Positions 32,051-44,400 of a stretch of 64,000 nucleotides of DNA are shown piece by piece. This DNA comes from Amblyornis subalaris. Its lineage: Eukaryota > Chordata > Aves > Passeriformes > Ptilonorhynchidae. Position 1 is the stretch's first letter. The number at the start of each line of letters is the position of its first letter. A program made the translations under genes and the position numbers. Location: positions 12,801,316 through 12,865,315 of the forward strand of contig JACAXG010000008.1 of assembly GCA_018881555.1 (NCBI GenBank). Direction: 5' to 3'. The notes under the pieces are model-generated. The model saw only the letters and a list, made by a program, of their open reading frames with translations, was not told the origin of the DNA and made no database searches.

Positions 32051-33549
32051 GATTACGAAAGTTTCTTTATGTTGATTTGCAACTAAGCACTTGATGTGCT
32101 TACGGTACTGTATCCAATGCTGGAATNAGTTTGACATTTGCCAGAAAACTTGTGTGTCTTGATTTATCTGCTNCTGGCTGCTAAACAGTAGTAAAGCACT
32201 AATGAGAATCTGAATGCAGGTTATTTCCTTCATGCAGCATTCTTTCACATTTTAGCTGGAGAAAATAATTGTCTGTTGTTACCCTTTCTCTTATTTTTGA
32301 AACTTTCTCTAGGGGTTTTTTTCCAGTAACAGTCTAAATATACTTGGCAACACTTTCTGAAGAGGTAGAAAAGCCACCTTTACAAAAGTATAAATAAACA
32401 CCCAGAGGCATATTTTGTTTGAGCTGTAAAGGGATTTAACAGTTTTAAAGTTAAAAGAAGATAAATCCCCATATGCAGCTTTCTGTACTTCTGCATTACA
32501 GAATGAAGTTGAAGTTTTCAGTAACATTTCAGAGACCTGTGTCTTAGAAAAAGAGTAGCTTGGAAACATGTATTTCAAATCTATTCACGATGTAACATTA
32601 TTTTCCTAAAGTTAGAAAAGATTCAAGTATTTTCATCTGAATGGATAAATCTGTAAAGTCAAACTCTAGGCTATATCAAATATATACAGCTATATATACA
32701 AAGCTATACAAAACAGTGGCACAGAATAGATTAAAAAGATTCTCATTGCTTTCTCCACACACTTTTTGGCTGCTGGTCTTATTTTAAAGCTGCTCCTTTT
32801 TAGACCATCTGTTAACTTTCCCCAGACAAAAACACAATCCTGTGTTTCTCTCACTTCCACATTCCAGATCTAAACTTCTTTACAGGCAGGCAGCAACAAC
32901 TGAGATTTTTAGTTTACTTCCAAGCTTGTGATCATTAGTGCTTCTCAGCAAACTTTCCACCTTTTAGGCATGTCATGAACCTAAATATCTACAGAACTAA
33001 CAAGTCTGGTAGCAGTTACTTAAGTGGGAAACTGACTGGGTTGTGACCAGGAATTCAGTATGATGAATACACTCTGATGTATTTCTTATGGAAATGTCAC
33101 ATTAATATCTTATACTGGCATTTAGAATCTGATTCTGGTATTTAGAGACTTTGTCACCTACCAAAGTGGTTATGTTCCCCCCCCCCCCCAAAAGCTAGTT
33201 GCTGTCATCTTGAGGGGAAAGTAAGCTGGTAACTCAGTTATGAGTTCTATTCATTAATTTCATATCTTTTTGACAAATGCTCTTATTTTCTTGTAACAGC
33301 AGACCTGACAAAAATAATGTATTTTGCCCTATGTATATATATGTAACATGAGTCCTTACTCTATAATACAATAACATAAAGACTGGGTAGCTCAGTATTC
33401 CATTGCTGAGTGTCCAAATGTTCACAGAATAGGCCAAGTACACAATGATGTCCCCACTGAGTACTCTTTATGAGCCAGCTACTGTTTCTTTGTGCATAAT
33501 AACTCTCAGTGGACTTTGAATTAAGCCAGTTACTTTNGGACCAATTTAA
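32045..33549 (+). other. ERC2: ERC2 intron 2, proximal part
   Basis: Unique AT-rich intron with short TA-rich runs near 32680-32700 and a C13 homopolymer at 33177-33189. No exon or recognisable transposon is seen. The remainder of the window (to 64000) belongs to the same intron, because the next ERC2 coding exon was not found on the plus strand. Confidence 0.7.
33177..33189. repeat. C13 homopolymer
   Basis: Thirteen consecutive C residues flanked by gtt and aaaa in AT-rich intron. The complementary G-run could join intermolecular quadruplexes and is a sequencing-error hotspot. Confidence 0.85.
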
Positions 33550-34605
33550 AATGCCAGTGTCCACAGGCTTTTATGGCAATGAATCCCACAGCCTAATGTA
33601 CCTGTGAAGAACCACTGCTTTTCATTTGGTTTTGCACTAGACTTTCACTGCTTTTGCTAGGATTTCTTGTTCCTTGTACTGAAAGAAGCCATAATTAATT
33701 GATGCCTGGTGCCAGTCTCGGTGGCACTTANGACTTTACAGGGTGCCATCATCACATCCCTCCCTCAGCTCTTTTCTGGACACAGCAATCTTACCATGTG
33801 TGATAATTCCTTGTGAAACAGTGACATGATGTATTTCAGACCTATTACATGTCTGGGATTTTTTTTTTTCCTTTGAGATGAGGAGACCGAAACAGCTTAA
33901 GTTTTGAGAAGGCGTAACATGAGTTGTGTTGATGTTGTAGTGTTTGCCCTTTTATTCTGTGTGTCTCTCACAAGAATTCCCAACAATTAATTTGTTTTTT
34001 CCAGTTTTGGGTGCCTTTATTTTTGCTGGTGCTGAGTACCAAGCTAATATCTTAATGGAAATATTTATCATAGCTGAAAAATCTCGCCACTGATTCTAAT
34101 CAGTTTAGACCCCAGCTTGTTATGCATAAAGGTAGGATTATTTTCACTGGTGTACGACTTCTATCTCCCTGAATTTAATCTGCCAGCCTTTGACTATTTA
34201 CTTAGTCTTATAAAATCCTTCTTTGCATTTGGTTTTTGCCTTTGCTGCCCTGAATAATCTAATACCATGAGGAAAATTAGTCATCTCACTGTTCACTCTG
34301 TTCTCTGAGTTACTTAGGATGTGTCAGTCAGCACAAAGCCCAGCCATAGGTTCCAGCAAAACTCCACAGGGACTTTCTGTTGGTTTTAGGAGTCGACCAT
34401 GCGTTTCTGCTACTTCCTCTCTTGTAATCAAATATTTATGTATGAAAGGACCCATCCTCTTATCTAATTGCTGCCTACTTTTCTTGTAAGCATTTGGAGA
34501 GGAGCCTTTCTGAAGGAATGGCTTTGGAAGCCCAAGCTGGCTGTGTCAGCTAGTTTGTCACTGACTTATCCACATGGCTATTGATTCTTTCAAACAGCTA
34601 ATTTA
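33550..34605 (-). mobile_element. ancient CR1/L3-like LINE fragment, minus orientation
   Basis: The plus strand shows the antisense of a degenerate CR1/L3-type ORF2 and 3' region. Recognisable stretches include tggcaatgaatcccacagcc (33575-33594), a run near 34280-34440 matching the RT palm/fingers antisense pattern, and tatctaattgctgcctactt (34461-34480), followed by the region equivalent to the FDTVPH block. The copy is highly diverged with many indels and no open frame. Boundaries are approximate and assignment is by remembered family patterns. Confidence 0.55.
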
Positions 34606-34744
34606 AATTAAAATTATCAAAAAGCTGTAATTTGAAAGAACAAAAAAAGTGATGTGCTCAATCACATCTATACTAAAAANCTATCATTGTGTGTCTGAGG
34701 ATTACTGGCTTATAAACCTGTCTTGAAAACTGAGTTGTTTCATA

Positions 34745-35470
34745 CTGGAACATTAAAAACCGTTTTTACATTGGCTGTCCATGATGAAATTGGCCTGATG
34801 GAGTTTCTTACTCTCCTAGCAAACTTTGGGAACTCCCAGAAGACTGGAGAAGGGCAAATCTACCTGCCTGCCAAAAAAAAGAAGTGAAATGAATGAGGGA
34901 AATTTTTATTGTGGTTTCTGAAAAAATGTTTGTAATTTTTTTTAATCATTAGCTGTTTCTAAATATAGGGGGAAAAATACACTAATACCCAATATGGATT
35001 TGTCAAAAATAATGTCAAAGAAGTCTGACTTTTTTTGGATGACAGGAAAACACACCTTATGCATAAGGGAAAAACAGTAGCAACATACTGATGTTAGGAA
35101 AACTCTNTCTCAGAAGATTTTCATTAGTGAGTTGGTGGGAAGCATATGAGATGAAACTGCTGCTATATGGAGAACTGTCTGATTGGAAGCCTGCATCAAA
35201 GTGTAATTATCAGTGATTCATGGTGAAATTGTCCAGTAGGATCTGGTGGGGATCTGTCATGTGCTTGAGGCTTTCATCAGTGTCCTGAATGATGGATATG
35301 TGTTATGCATCCAGATAATGTCAAGCTTGGGAAGGCTTAAAAACATCCTGAAAAATAGGGTTCTAAATGAAAATAAATTTGGNAAATAGATGAAATAGTT
35401 TAAAATAGCAGGATATGTTTCAACAGGAGAATTGATAAAATTAAACCTTTTGGAAGCAGAAAGGGACCCA
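34745..35470 (+). mobile_element. ancient CR1/L3-like LINE fragment, plus orientation
   Basis: On the plus strand the phrase gaagactggagaagggcaaa (34841-34860) matches the conserved start of the CR1/L3 reverse transcriptase domain. It is followed in order by degenerate equivalents of GFVKN (near 34995), the catalytic-loop approach with a GVPQGSVLGP-like region (about 35230-35265), a loop like NDL (about 35285) and AKLG (35320). The frame is destroyed. It lies immediately beside the oppositely oriented fragment at 33550-34605. Confidence 0.55.
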
Positions 35471-38400
35471 TGAGGAAGTTTATGGACAGTAACTTGGACA
35501 TTCCTGATTTTCTTTTGAAAGTTATTTTATTTCTGAAAATGTATGCTTTCAGCACCTGTTCTGATATTACAGCCCAAATTTATCTGTCTGGTCTTTCTGT
35601 TCTTCATACTCTTTGTGACCTTTTCTCACAGCATAATTGGAATTATTTTATATAGGNGTTGATATACATAGGGGCAGAAAGTACTCTACATGTTTTTAGC
35701 TATTTAAAGTAGTTCTTCATCTTGGAATCATCCATTTGCAATGTCTCAAACAGATTTTGCATTTTTTTCCCCTCAGGTAGATAGTTATTCANTCTAATCT
35801 GGCTTGGACAGAAGATTGTAATCATGTGTAATGTATGGAAGAGGTAGTGTGAAAGGTTTCAGTGGAGAGTAAAGGCTGTGAGGTGGAAAGTGCTGGGAGG
35901 ACACAAGACGTTATTCAGCAATATTCCTTTCCAGGATTGTTGCCTGTCTGTCAAAAAAAGAGGGAGAACTAATTTAGTGATTTGGATTAGCTGGTTGTAA
36001 GACAGCATATTAATGCTTATCACTTGATTTGCTGCTTTTATGACATTGCAAACACTGGATCACTATGACATTTTTTAAACACACAGGAAGCTCAGTTGCA
36101 CAAAATAAAGCCCCTTTTACCTACTTATTGTCATCATTTAATACTACATAATTAATACAAAATGGACACTGAGTGCAGTGAACAGTAACACTTTTTCATT
36201 CATGACAGGGTTATAGGTTGCTGGAAATAAATAGTGAGCTCGATCCTTTTTTTTTTCCTTACTGAAAACCAGGTAATTTTAATTGGCTTAATGTGTTCTT
36301 TGAAAATGTATTACAAATTTTGATCTTCTTTTGAAGTTTGGTTCCTGTCCTGATACTACAGGAATTTACTTCTGATTAATGAGATGAAGAGAGGTTGAAA
36401 AGGATAGTGAGCAGTTCCTCTGAGGCTCATAGTTTTGAATNCAAAATTTTCTTGAAATAGTTTCTCAGAAAAACTTTTGTCTATCTGTAGCAATATGAAT
36501 AACTCAGATGCTGCAATTAACAGAAGAGCTGATAAAATAATCAGTAGGTAAGGGAAAGTGTATTCATGAACTCAGAACTGTGAGTAGCTACTCAACGTTA
36601 TTTCACCTGCTCTTTATTTTCACTTTGATTCATGACGAGTATCTAAATAGAACAATAAAAGAAAATCTACTAACGAATATTCTGAAATTTTGTTTCCCTT
36701 CTTTGTAGTAATTAAACCATGTTCCTAATAAAACCTTGATCAGGCTAAGGTATACATTACTAAAAAAACCCCATTGAAACTCTTGAGGTTTCATCCTAGT
36801 GGAATATTGAGGGAGTTGCCAACACTTGGGTATTTAGTGTGAGCTCCTAGATAGGTATGTTCTTAATATATGCCAAAATATGCGCTTGATTATTGGTTAT
36901 AGAGGTGGCCTCCCATTGTTCCTAAATACCAGATGTGGTCAGAGGAGGATTTTTTGTGTATACATACCTTTCAGCCTGTCTCAAATGTGTGAAACAGCAC
37001 GAATTTTGAAGCTTATTGTGAACAGTATTGAAGTACAAGGTTACACACAGAACTCAAAGCTAGGAACCTGAGGAAGGGAAATGCTCTGCTTGTGGTTTAC
37101 CATGCTACCTGAGGTATGTTATCACATTAATAATCTAAAAAGAAATTAAAAATTGGCTGTATTATTACTAAGTGTCTCCAAGAAAAAATACTTTCAATGT
37201 CAGATTTAAATACAGTATTTACAACCAGTGAAAGTTTCTTCAGGTATTTTAGAATGATTCTGTAAAGGCAGTAGGTTCCTCACATCCATTTGTCTTGTTT
37301 TCTGTTTTTCACTGTACTATTGTTTCCTGCTTTCTTCAACTTCTTAAAAATTATTTCTGTCTTGAGCTGCATGCATACTTGTTGATTTTAACTTTATTTT
37401 GCATGTTTCCACTNTTTTCTTCATTTAAATTCATGTACATCGATGGCAATTTAGGTAAGTGCAAAATGTTTCTTCTTTACTTTGTTTATTAAATGCGACA
37501 ATGTGCTTAAGCTTTTAACCACTCAGGATAGATCAAACATTCATTATCCAAATAGGAAACTGTAATTAAATCAGTAGGGGTTTTTTATTATATTGAAAAT
37601 AAGGATGTGTCTGTGAACTGGGAAGAGGCCAAACCAGCAGCACTCTTCTGCTGAGTAATGGTGGTGTANAGTTGGTGAGAAACAGAGTGAATAAGCTGTG
37701 CCAGAAGGGTATGTGTTGCCTTTTGTTGTTGTTACTGATGATGAGAAAAGGCTCCTGGCTCTGTGGTGGCAAGTAGAATGAGTTTAGAGGGGGTCATGAT
37801 ACTACAGATAACCAAGGAAATTTTGAGGAAGTAATAACCAAAAAATGCTTGAGGGTGAATGAGGAAATGTAGTTACATTTAACCTTCTTTTTTCCTCTAT
37901 CTGAAAAAGCTTGGTAAGTACTGAGCTAGAAAAAGAATAATAGGAATGTGACCCTGTAAGTGTGCAAGTACTTGTTTAGTCTTGACTGAAGCTTTTCGGT
38001 GGTGTTCTGGTTTAGATAGTAATATCCATATATACATTAAACAGTAGAAAGTAAGTTTAAGCTGTATGAAAACTGTATCATGTGTTAGTAGTAATTTGGA
38101 AAGGATATNAAGTTATACACTTTTGTGCATTTTTGAGATATAATGAGATCTGAGGAAAGTAAAATTTGATTTTTTGTTCCCCCCAGTATTTCAAAAGGAT
38201 AAGGACCATGAATTGAAGTCTCTAGGACGCACTGTGTGTAACTGTCAGCTGAAAGAGTACCATTATTACATTTAGAANAAAAGGTACTTTACTCATCATA
38301 TTAGAAACTAAAAGTTATTGAAATAATAATTGCAAAATACCTACTTTATTTTAAATGCAGGATATAGGTCATTCTCAATTATCCTGTGCCAAAGTGCTAA

Positions 38401-41400
38401 TCTAAAATTTCATTTGCATCTTGAAGCGTTAGAATGAGTGTCAAATAATGAGTGTCAGTGCCATAAGGAAGCATAAACAAGACCAGTCATATTTTGAGAC
38501 TGTGGATTGACTCTATAGCAGAAACAGCATTGCAGTGAAAAATGTTTGGAACTGTGTGATGCTCTGTGACTTGGAACTGTGATCTCATCAGCTTTGAACA
38601 TGTTCATATCCTTAGGTAACATCTGGTGGTTCATCCTGAAATACTACAAAAGCTGCTGNTGTTTCTGTTGTGGATTTTTTGTCCTGTAATCATCTTAAAA
38701 CTGAAGTATCACATGAGGAGTTTTCTGAAAGGCTATAGGTTTATTATTTATCATTGAAGTTAATATTTCAGCTGAATTTAGTAATTTCATCCTGTTTGTT
38801 AANCTTCCCTTCCACCTTCAGCTGAATACTGCATTCTCTGTTCCCCACTCTGATGTACTTTGAGCAGGGTTGTGCTGTTCAGCAGCGATTGTTGTGTTGC
38901 TNTGTGGGTAAAACCCTTTCACAGAAGCCAGGATTCTGACAGGGTCGCAGATGACCACTTCAAATAAATGTAAATCTAGCAGGATATTAGTTGTGGTAAA
39001 ACTACCTTCCAAGTTATCTTTGCTTTAGGCTTGCAGCCCTGCTTGAAGGTGTTCCTTCAGTACCCACTGCTAAGCCACACCTCCAGTATGGCAGCTGCTG
39101 CTTTTTGCCCTCTGTTGCCTTAAATTAGGGATCAGTCCAGATTCAGTTCTATCCCAGTAGGGTACTTTATGCTGTCAGAATGACATAAAGGAAAGGAAGA
39201 GAGAGGTAACTGTGTATAAACCATTTGGAGTTCTGTTAGAACTGGGTGGTATGGGATGCGTCACATTAATATTAAACTNTTTGATAATGCACGAATTTGT
39301 TTTGAAAGCAAGTTTTACAAAGCATGAATAAAGTCTCCTGGAGATGTTAACTAAANGCTTAATCTCGTGAATAATACATTTTCTCACAGGTATCATAGAT
39401 NATACATCAAATGTTATCCTTGGTGAGTTTCCTTTCCACTGATTGTGATGGAGCCTGCAGTTTATGGAGTAGTTTTTCTAAAGTATATTTCTATTTCTCT
39501 GTTAAGTTCTCTAAACTGGTCTCCTTCCTGCCTTTAAACCTTGAGGTCTTACACTTAATCTGAAAAATGCTGGAAATGACACTTCAGAATTTTCTGTCGT
39601 CTAAAGTGGGAGAGAGAAAAGGAAGGAAGTACTGAAAAAGAGACATTCCTTTCTCATTTTACATTTTTAGTCTTTATTAGTAAAATTTCAGACACTTTCC
39701 ATTCCTTTCAGTCTTTTCATCTTGTATTTTATGAGAGTTGTCTCCAAATTATCTAACAGTTGATAATGCCATATTCTATTAGCCTGCAATACAGAACTCC
39801 ATTAGCCTCTATTAGCCTCTAGGCTATTTCTGAAAAACACAACCCTTTTGGCTGTGCTGCGAAGCATTATATTTATTTATTTTATATATGTATATAATTT
39901 AAGGATAAACTTGCCTGACACTTCCTAACCTTTCTCTTTTCTGTTTCTGAATTCATAAGATGCATTTCAGACTGTTGTCAGGGTAAGGACGATGTTATGA
40001 TGGTGACATAACCTGTTGGTCATTGATTCAATTTTCTTCTGAATTTTTGTGTGTCTGGAAGTTCTGCTTGATTAATGTCGTGCAGGCTCAGATTTTGACC
40101 ACTTGTGATTTGCTTTGTTCNAGGTGTCTGGCATTCCTGACTATGGAATTGTGCATTTCCCTGGTGCCAGTGAGTCACTCGTAAAAGCTGTCAGTTGCAA
40201 GATATTATTTGCTACTGGAATTTATTGCTGGAATATCTGTCAGTTGAGTTGGTAAAGAAATGAGCATTCAGGAGCCCTTGGTATGTTTTATAAAGGATAA
40301 CTTTGGTTCAAGTTGGATTGCTTTGGACTGCTTGTGGCAGGAGCAAATAAATCTTCTGAATCTAGTAATTTTAGAATTTTTGGCCTGTGGGATAGGGAAA
40401 TCATATTTACTTTTTGAATTTCCTTAAGCATCTGCCACAATATAGTTATTGCTCTTACCCTTGGTGTCGGAAGATGATATCAAAAGCTAACAAAACACAT
40501 GTTAAAAGAAGGCAGTAGATTTCATGTGAAGTGCTCTTTTTACCCTGAAGGAAAAGGAATAAATGATGGTTTTGCCAAAAGGAAAATCCTGAGGCAAATC
40601 AATATTAATATTTTAGTGTTAGAGACTCAGAACACTGAGGTCTTCTAAGGTAATCTGTATTCCAGTTCCATCTATAATTGAATGAGAGGGTGGGGTCTCC
40701 ATCACATGATATTTNTGTAGACGAAAAGCAAAGGCCAGCAGAAACTACAGGAAAAGTATAACACACNTTGGGATGCAGCTTCAGAGGAGCGGGAAACCCT
40801 AAAACAAGGTTTGCTTTTTGTACACACTCAAGTCTCTATTTAATTGACTACAGCATTAATTGTACTCAGGACAAGTCTCACTGCAAAGCCTGTGTTAGAA
40901 TTGAAAGAAATCACAGAAAGAGGCAGGGAGTTGTGCTTTGAAAATTAGATCTTTTCTACATATCTTGATTTAAAGTATGTGTAAACTGACATACAGCTCT
41001 TTCAATTTGTAGGTAGAAAGTCTGAAAGAGTAGTGCTGTTAGTGTGAACTTTTTCCTCTGTGTGTTANTAACTCCAGGTACCTGGTTACTGATAAAGCAT
41101 AATGGTGTTAACCAGTTCAATGAAGAAATGCCTAAATATCATGGTATAGAATTCCCATGGATACACTAGAAGGCGGAGGTGAACTAGTGGGTTATATTTA
41201 AGTCTTGATATACCAAAGCATTAATAAAATGTTTCAATTTGAACTTGAAAAATCCCTGTTTGCAATCAACACATCTGTAATAAAAGCCAGCTGTTCTATT
41301 GATGTGTACATGTAATTATGCCCATACCTTTACATAAAAAAATTACACATAAGGGTGGGATGTTCAGAATGTTTTGCATTCAATGATCATTAAATTTCTT

Positions 41401-44400
41401 ATCTGAGTGACAGAAACTAAGCTGTATCTTGAGGGAAATCAAAATTCCCAATTACCCTTTTACGGCCCAAACTGTATTTCTTTCCATGTAATTGAAAATG
41501 TACCCACTTGTTGGCACAGCTCTCTGGGCAATGGAGTATGTGCTACCTATGGAAAAACTATTGAGGTTTATACTGAGTTTGATGTTAACATAAATACATT
41601 TAGATACATATTGTATTGTAAAAGAACCCCAAATCAACCCGAATGCTTTTATATTTCTGATGATTAAAANGGTAATGAAAATTGCAATATCCCACTGGAA
41701 TGTTACTACAATATTCTGGAGATCTGACGTTCTTCCTAAAACATTTGCCTTCAGAAGGACATTAGCTGTATGCTAGTGTAAGTTTTGCTAGCAAAAGAGT
41801 TTTGGCATAATTTTTAATCATTGGTTAACAACCACTTCTTACTACATCACTGGTGGATAAAATTTATTTATTTTAGTTGTATATTATTATTTTAGTATGT
41901 TTATTGTTCTAGTTATAACATATAGCTATGTATATTCTTAGTTTGGTTGAAATACGGAAATGAATGAGCTGCATAACTGTGTATGAATGATCGAGTACTT
42001 TCCTTACACTTGAGAGATATTTTTGTCTTCAGATTCCCTAGTGCAGTTAAGGAAGGGAGGAAGGAACTAAAGAGTAGAAAACACTGAAGTTGCTTAAGAA
42101 AGCAAAACCAGGCGTTTTTCATCCTGTTCAGGCAGTTCATCCCCTGAAGAGGGAGAACTGTCAGAATGAGAATTTGAGCAATTAGACAAGAACACTCGTG
42201 ATAGGCTTTTCCACCTGAATACGCTGCACTATCCTGAATTCAGGACTGCAGAATTAACAAGCAGTGCCAGTCAGGCAAAGTCCAAAAAAAAATATTTGTA
42301 AGTAACACTTTAGAGAAGAGCTTTTTTTTCTTAAAGAAGTATATAGGTATAACAGTGAAACATGAATTGAGGGCACCAGTAATTCTGTGTTAAATAAGTA
42401 GGGCATTATCCTTTTCGGGTCTTGTATAAAGCAGTGCTTCACTGTGTAGAGAAGTGGTGCCTTGATGGCCAAACGTAGATTTGAGTATCGGAGGGAAAAT
42501 TATATAAATTTACAAGAAAACAACAAAATTATCTTTAGGAATATGTTTTTCACACTTGTTTCAACTAGGTCTCTTTATTTTTTTCATGTCACAGTGGTCT
42601 CAGAAGAAAATGGTAACTTGATCCAGATAGTATTTGAAAACCTGTGGTTCCAAAATTTTTCTAGGTGTTCACTTCCAGATGTATCCAGTTGAGTTGTTTC
42701 CAAATATGTGAAGCAGAATCTACTCTTTACTTGATACTCTTGAATTACACTTTTGGAATAACTTGGTGGTAAAATATGCTAAAAAAATTAACGCCATATT
42801 TATGAACTTGAATATTTTATGGCAAATTTTGTTAGTGTTGCATTATTAATATTTCAGGTATTTTAACACATATCAAGACCCTCTCAAAACAGTAGAGAAG
42901 TAGTTCGAGTATAGGAAGACACCTTTGCCTCACACCAAACTGGTCCCAGCTTCTATTATTATTTTGTGCAGATACTTTCCCCTCACACCTTTCTCCCCAC
43001 CAATCCTTTCTCTCTGTTTGCTGCATATATCTGCCAGTTCTGGAGACTGGCATTCTTGTCCAGCTGGCTGGATTATTTCAGGGTTACTTTTTCAGTCGTC
43101 TAGACAATTGAAAATTTGTGAAACTGAGCATTNTATGTATACATTTTTAAAAGAAGTCCTATTGTGTGTGAAATTTCTATCTTTACGTTCTGGTGAAGGT
43201 TTACTCTTAATAGCTCTCAGGGCATTCTTCTACCACTTGGACATCCATTAGGAGTGGGTTATTCAGCTTGTAGAATTTTTTTTTTAAGAGAGTGTTTTGA
43301 TTACATTTCATTTATTTCAAATTCTACTCCTTGTGAGTTATGATTAAATTTCCCCACTATTTTAATATCCCAGCCTGAAAGTCTGTGCTTTGACAAACGT
43401 GTGTAGTTTGATGTCTTCTGACCTTTGCCATCTCATTATTTTTCTGCAGGACTTTGGATGTTAGTGGGAGGGGTCACTGAGCACTTTGTTTTTGTGCCAA
43501 CCAGCAATTGCTCATGTTCTTCTCCTACTGTTTTTCCCAAGTTGTCATTACAATTCCTATATCAGCAGAATGTGCTGCATTAGTGGCAAAATACTTGTTT
43601 TTTTCCCCCGTGGGTTAATTTTGATGTGGATCACTTCCCTGAATGCTGTCATCCAGTGATGTGCTGGTGTGGAGCAGGGGCAGGTTGAGTGGAGCAGCCC
43701 CAGAGGTGGAGGTGGGTCCCAGATCCTGGCAGCAGCACAGGTTGGGCAGCTGAGCCTCTGCTCCTGAGGTCTGACTGCCTTTGGAACTTCAGAGATTTCT
43801 TGAAAGAAATCTTGAGCCTCTGTACTCTACTGCAGCCTTTGTTTCAGACNTGTCTCAGTGGGTGCAGACTGGGACATTTAGGGTACTTTAGATGTTCNGC
43901 ACTTGCATGGTTGCTTCATGAGAATGTTGAATACTGATGATATTGTGACTGCAGTGAACAACACAATTTGCCATTGAATTACATTTTGGCAGGTCAGTAG
44001 TGCGTTTTAGCTCTAATACAGTCTATGGCGTTTGCCCTGGATGCTTTATTTTCAAATATCCATAAATATTTTTTTTAATTCTGTCTTTATATAATCCGAA
44101 TGGTTGGGGGTTTTTTTTCGGTGACTTAAGATCAATCTTTCCCTATTACTGTGGGACTGTGTTGTTTTTTTTAATTCTGACTTGATAGTGTCTACAACAA
44201 ATTTAATTCTTTTGGCTTTGAAGGCTTATTTTCTTCCTCATACATTTTTTTTTTCTAGAACTAAGTAATCATCTGCTTTTAATAATAATCTTAACAGATG
44301 AGGAATTCTAAAATATGCAGAAACAAACACTTTTTAATGCAAAAACGATAGTAAATCTTTTGCTATGAATTTCCTTTCATTTTATTGATTAACTCATTTT

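Noticed and set aside
32045..32086. Extension of the ERC2 frame past the exon end
   Set aside because: It reads into a consensus GTAAGT donor; the 13 extra codons are intronic.
41407..41667. 86-codon frame in ERC2 intron 2
   Set aside because: Begins at a non-ATG codon, no splice signals or known domain.
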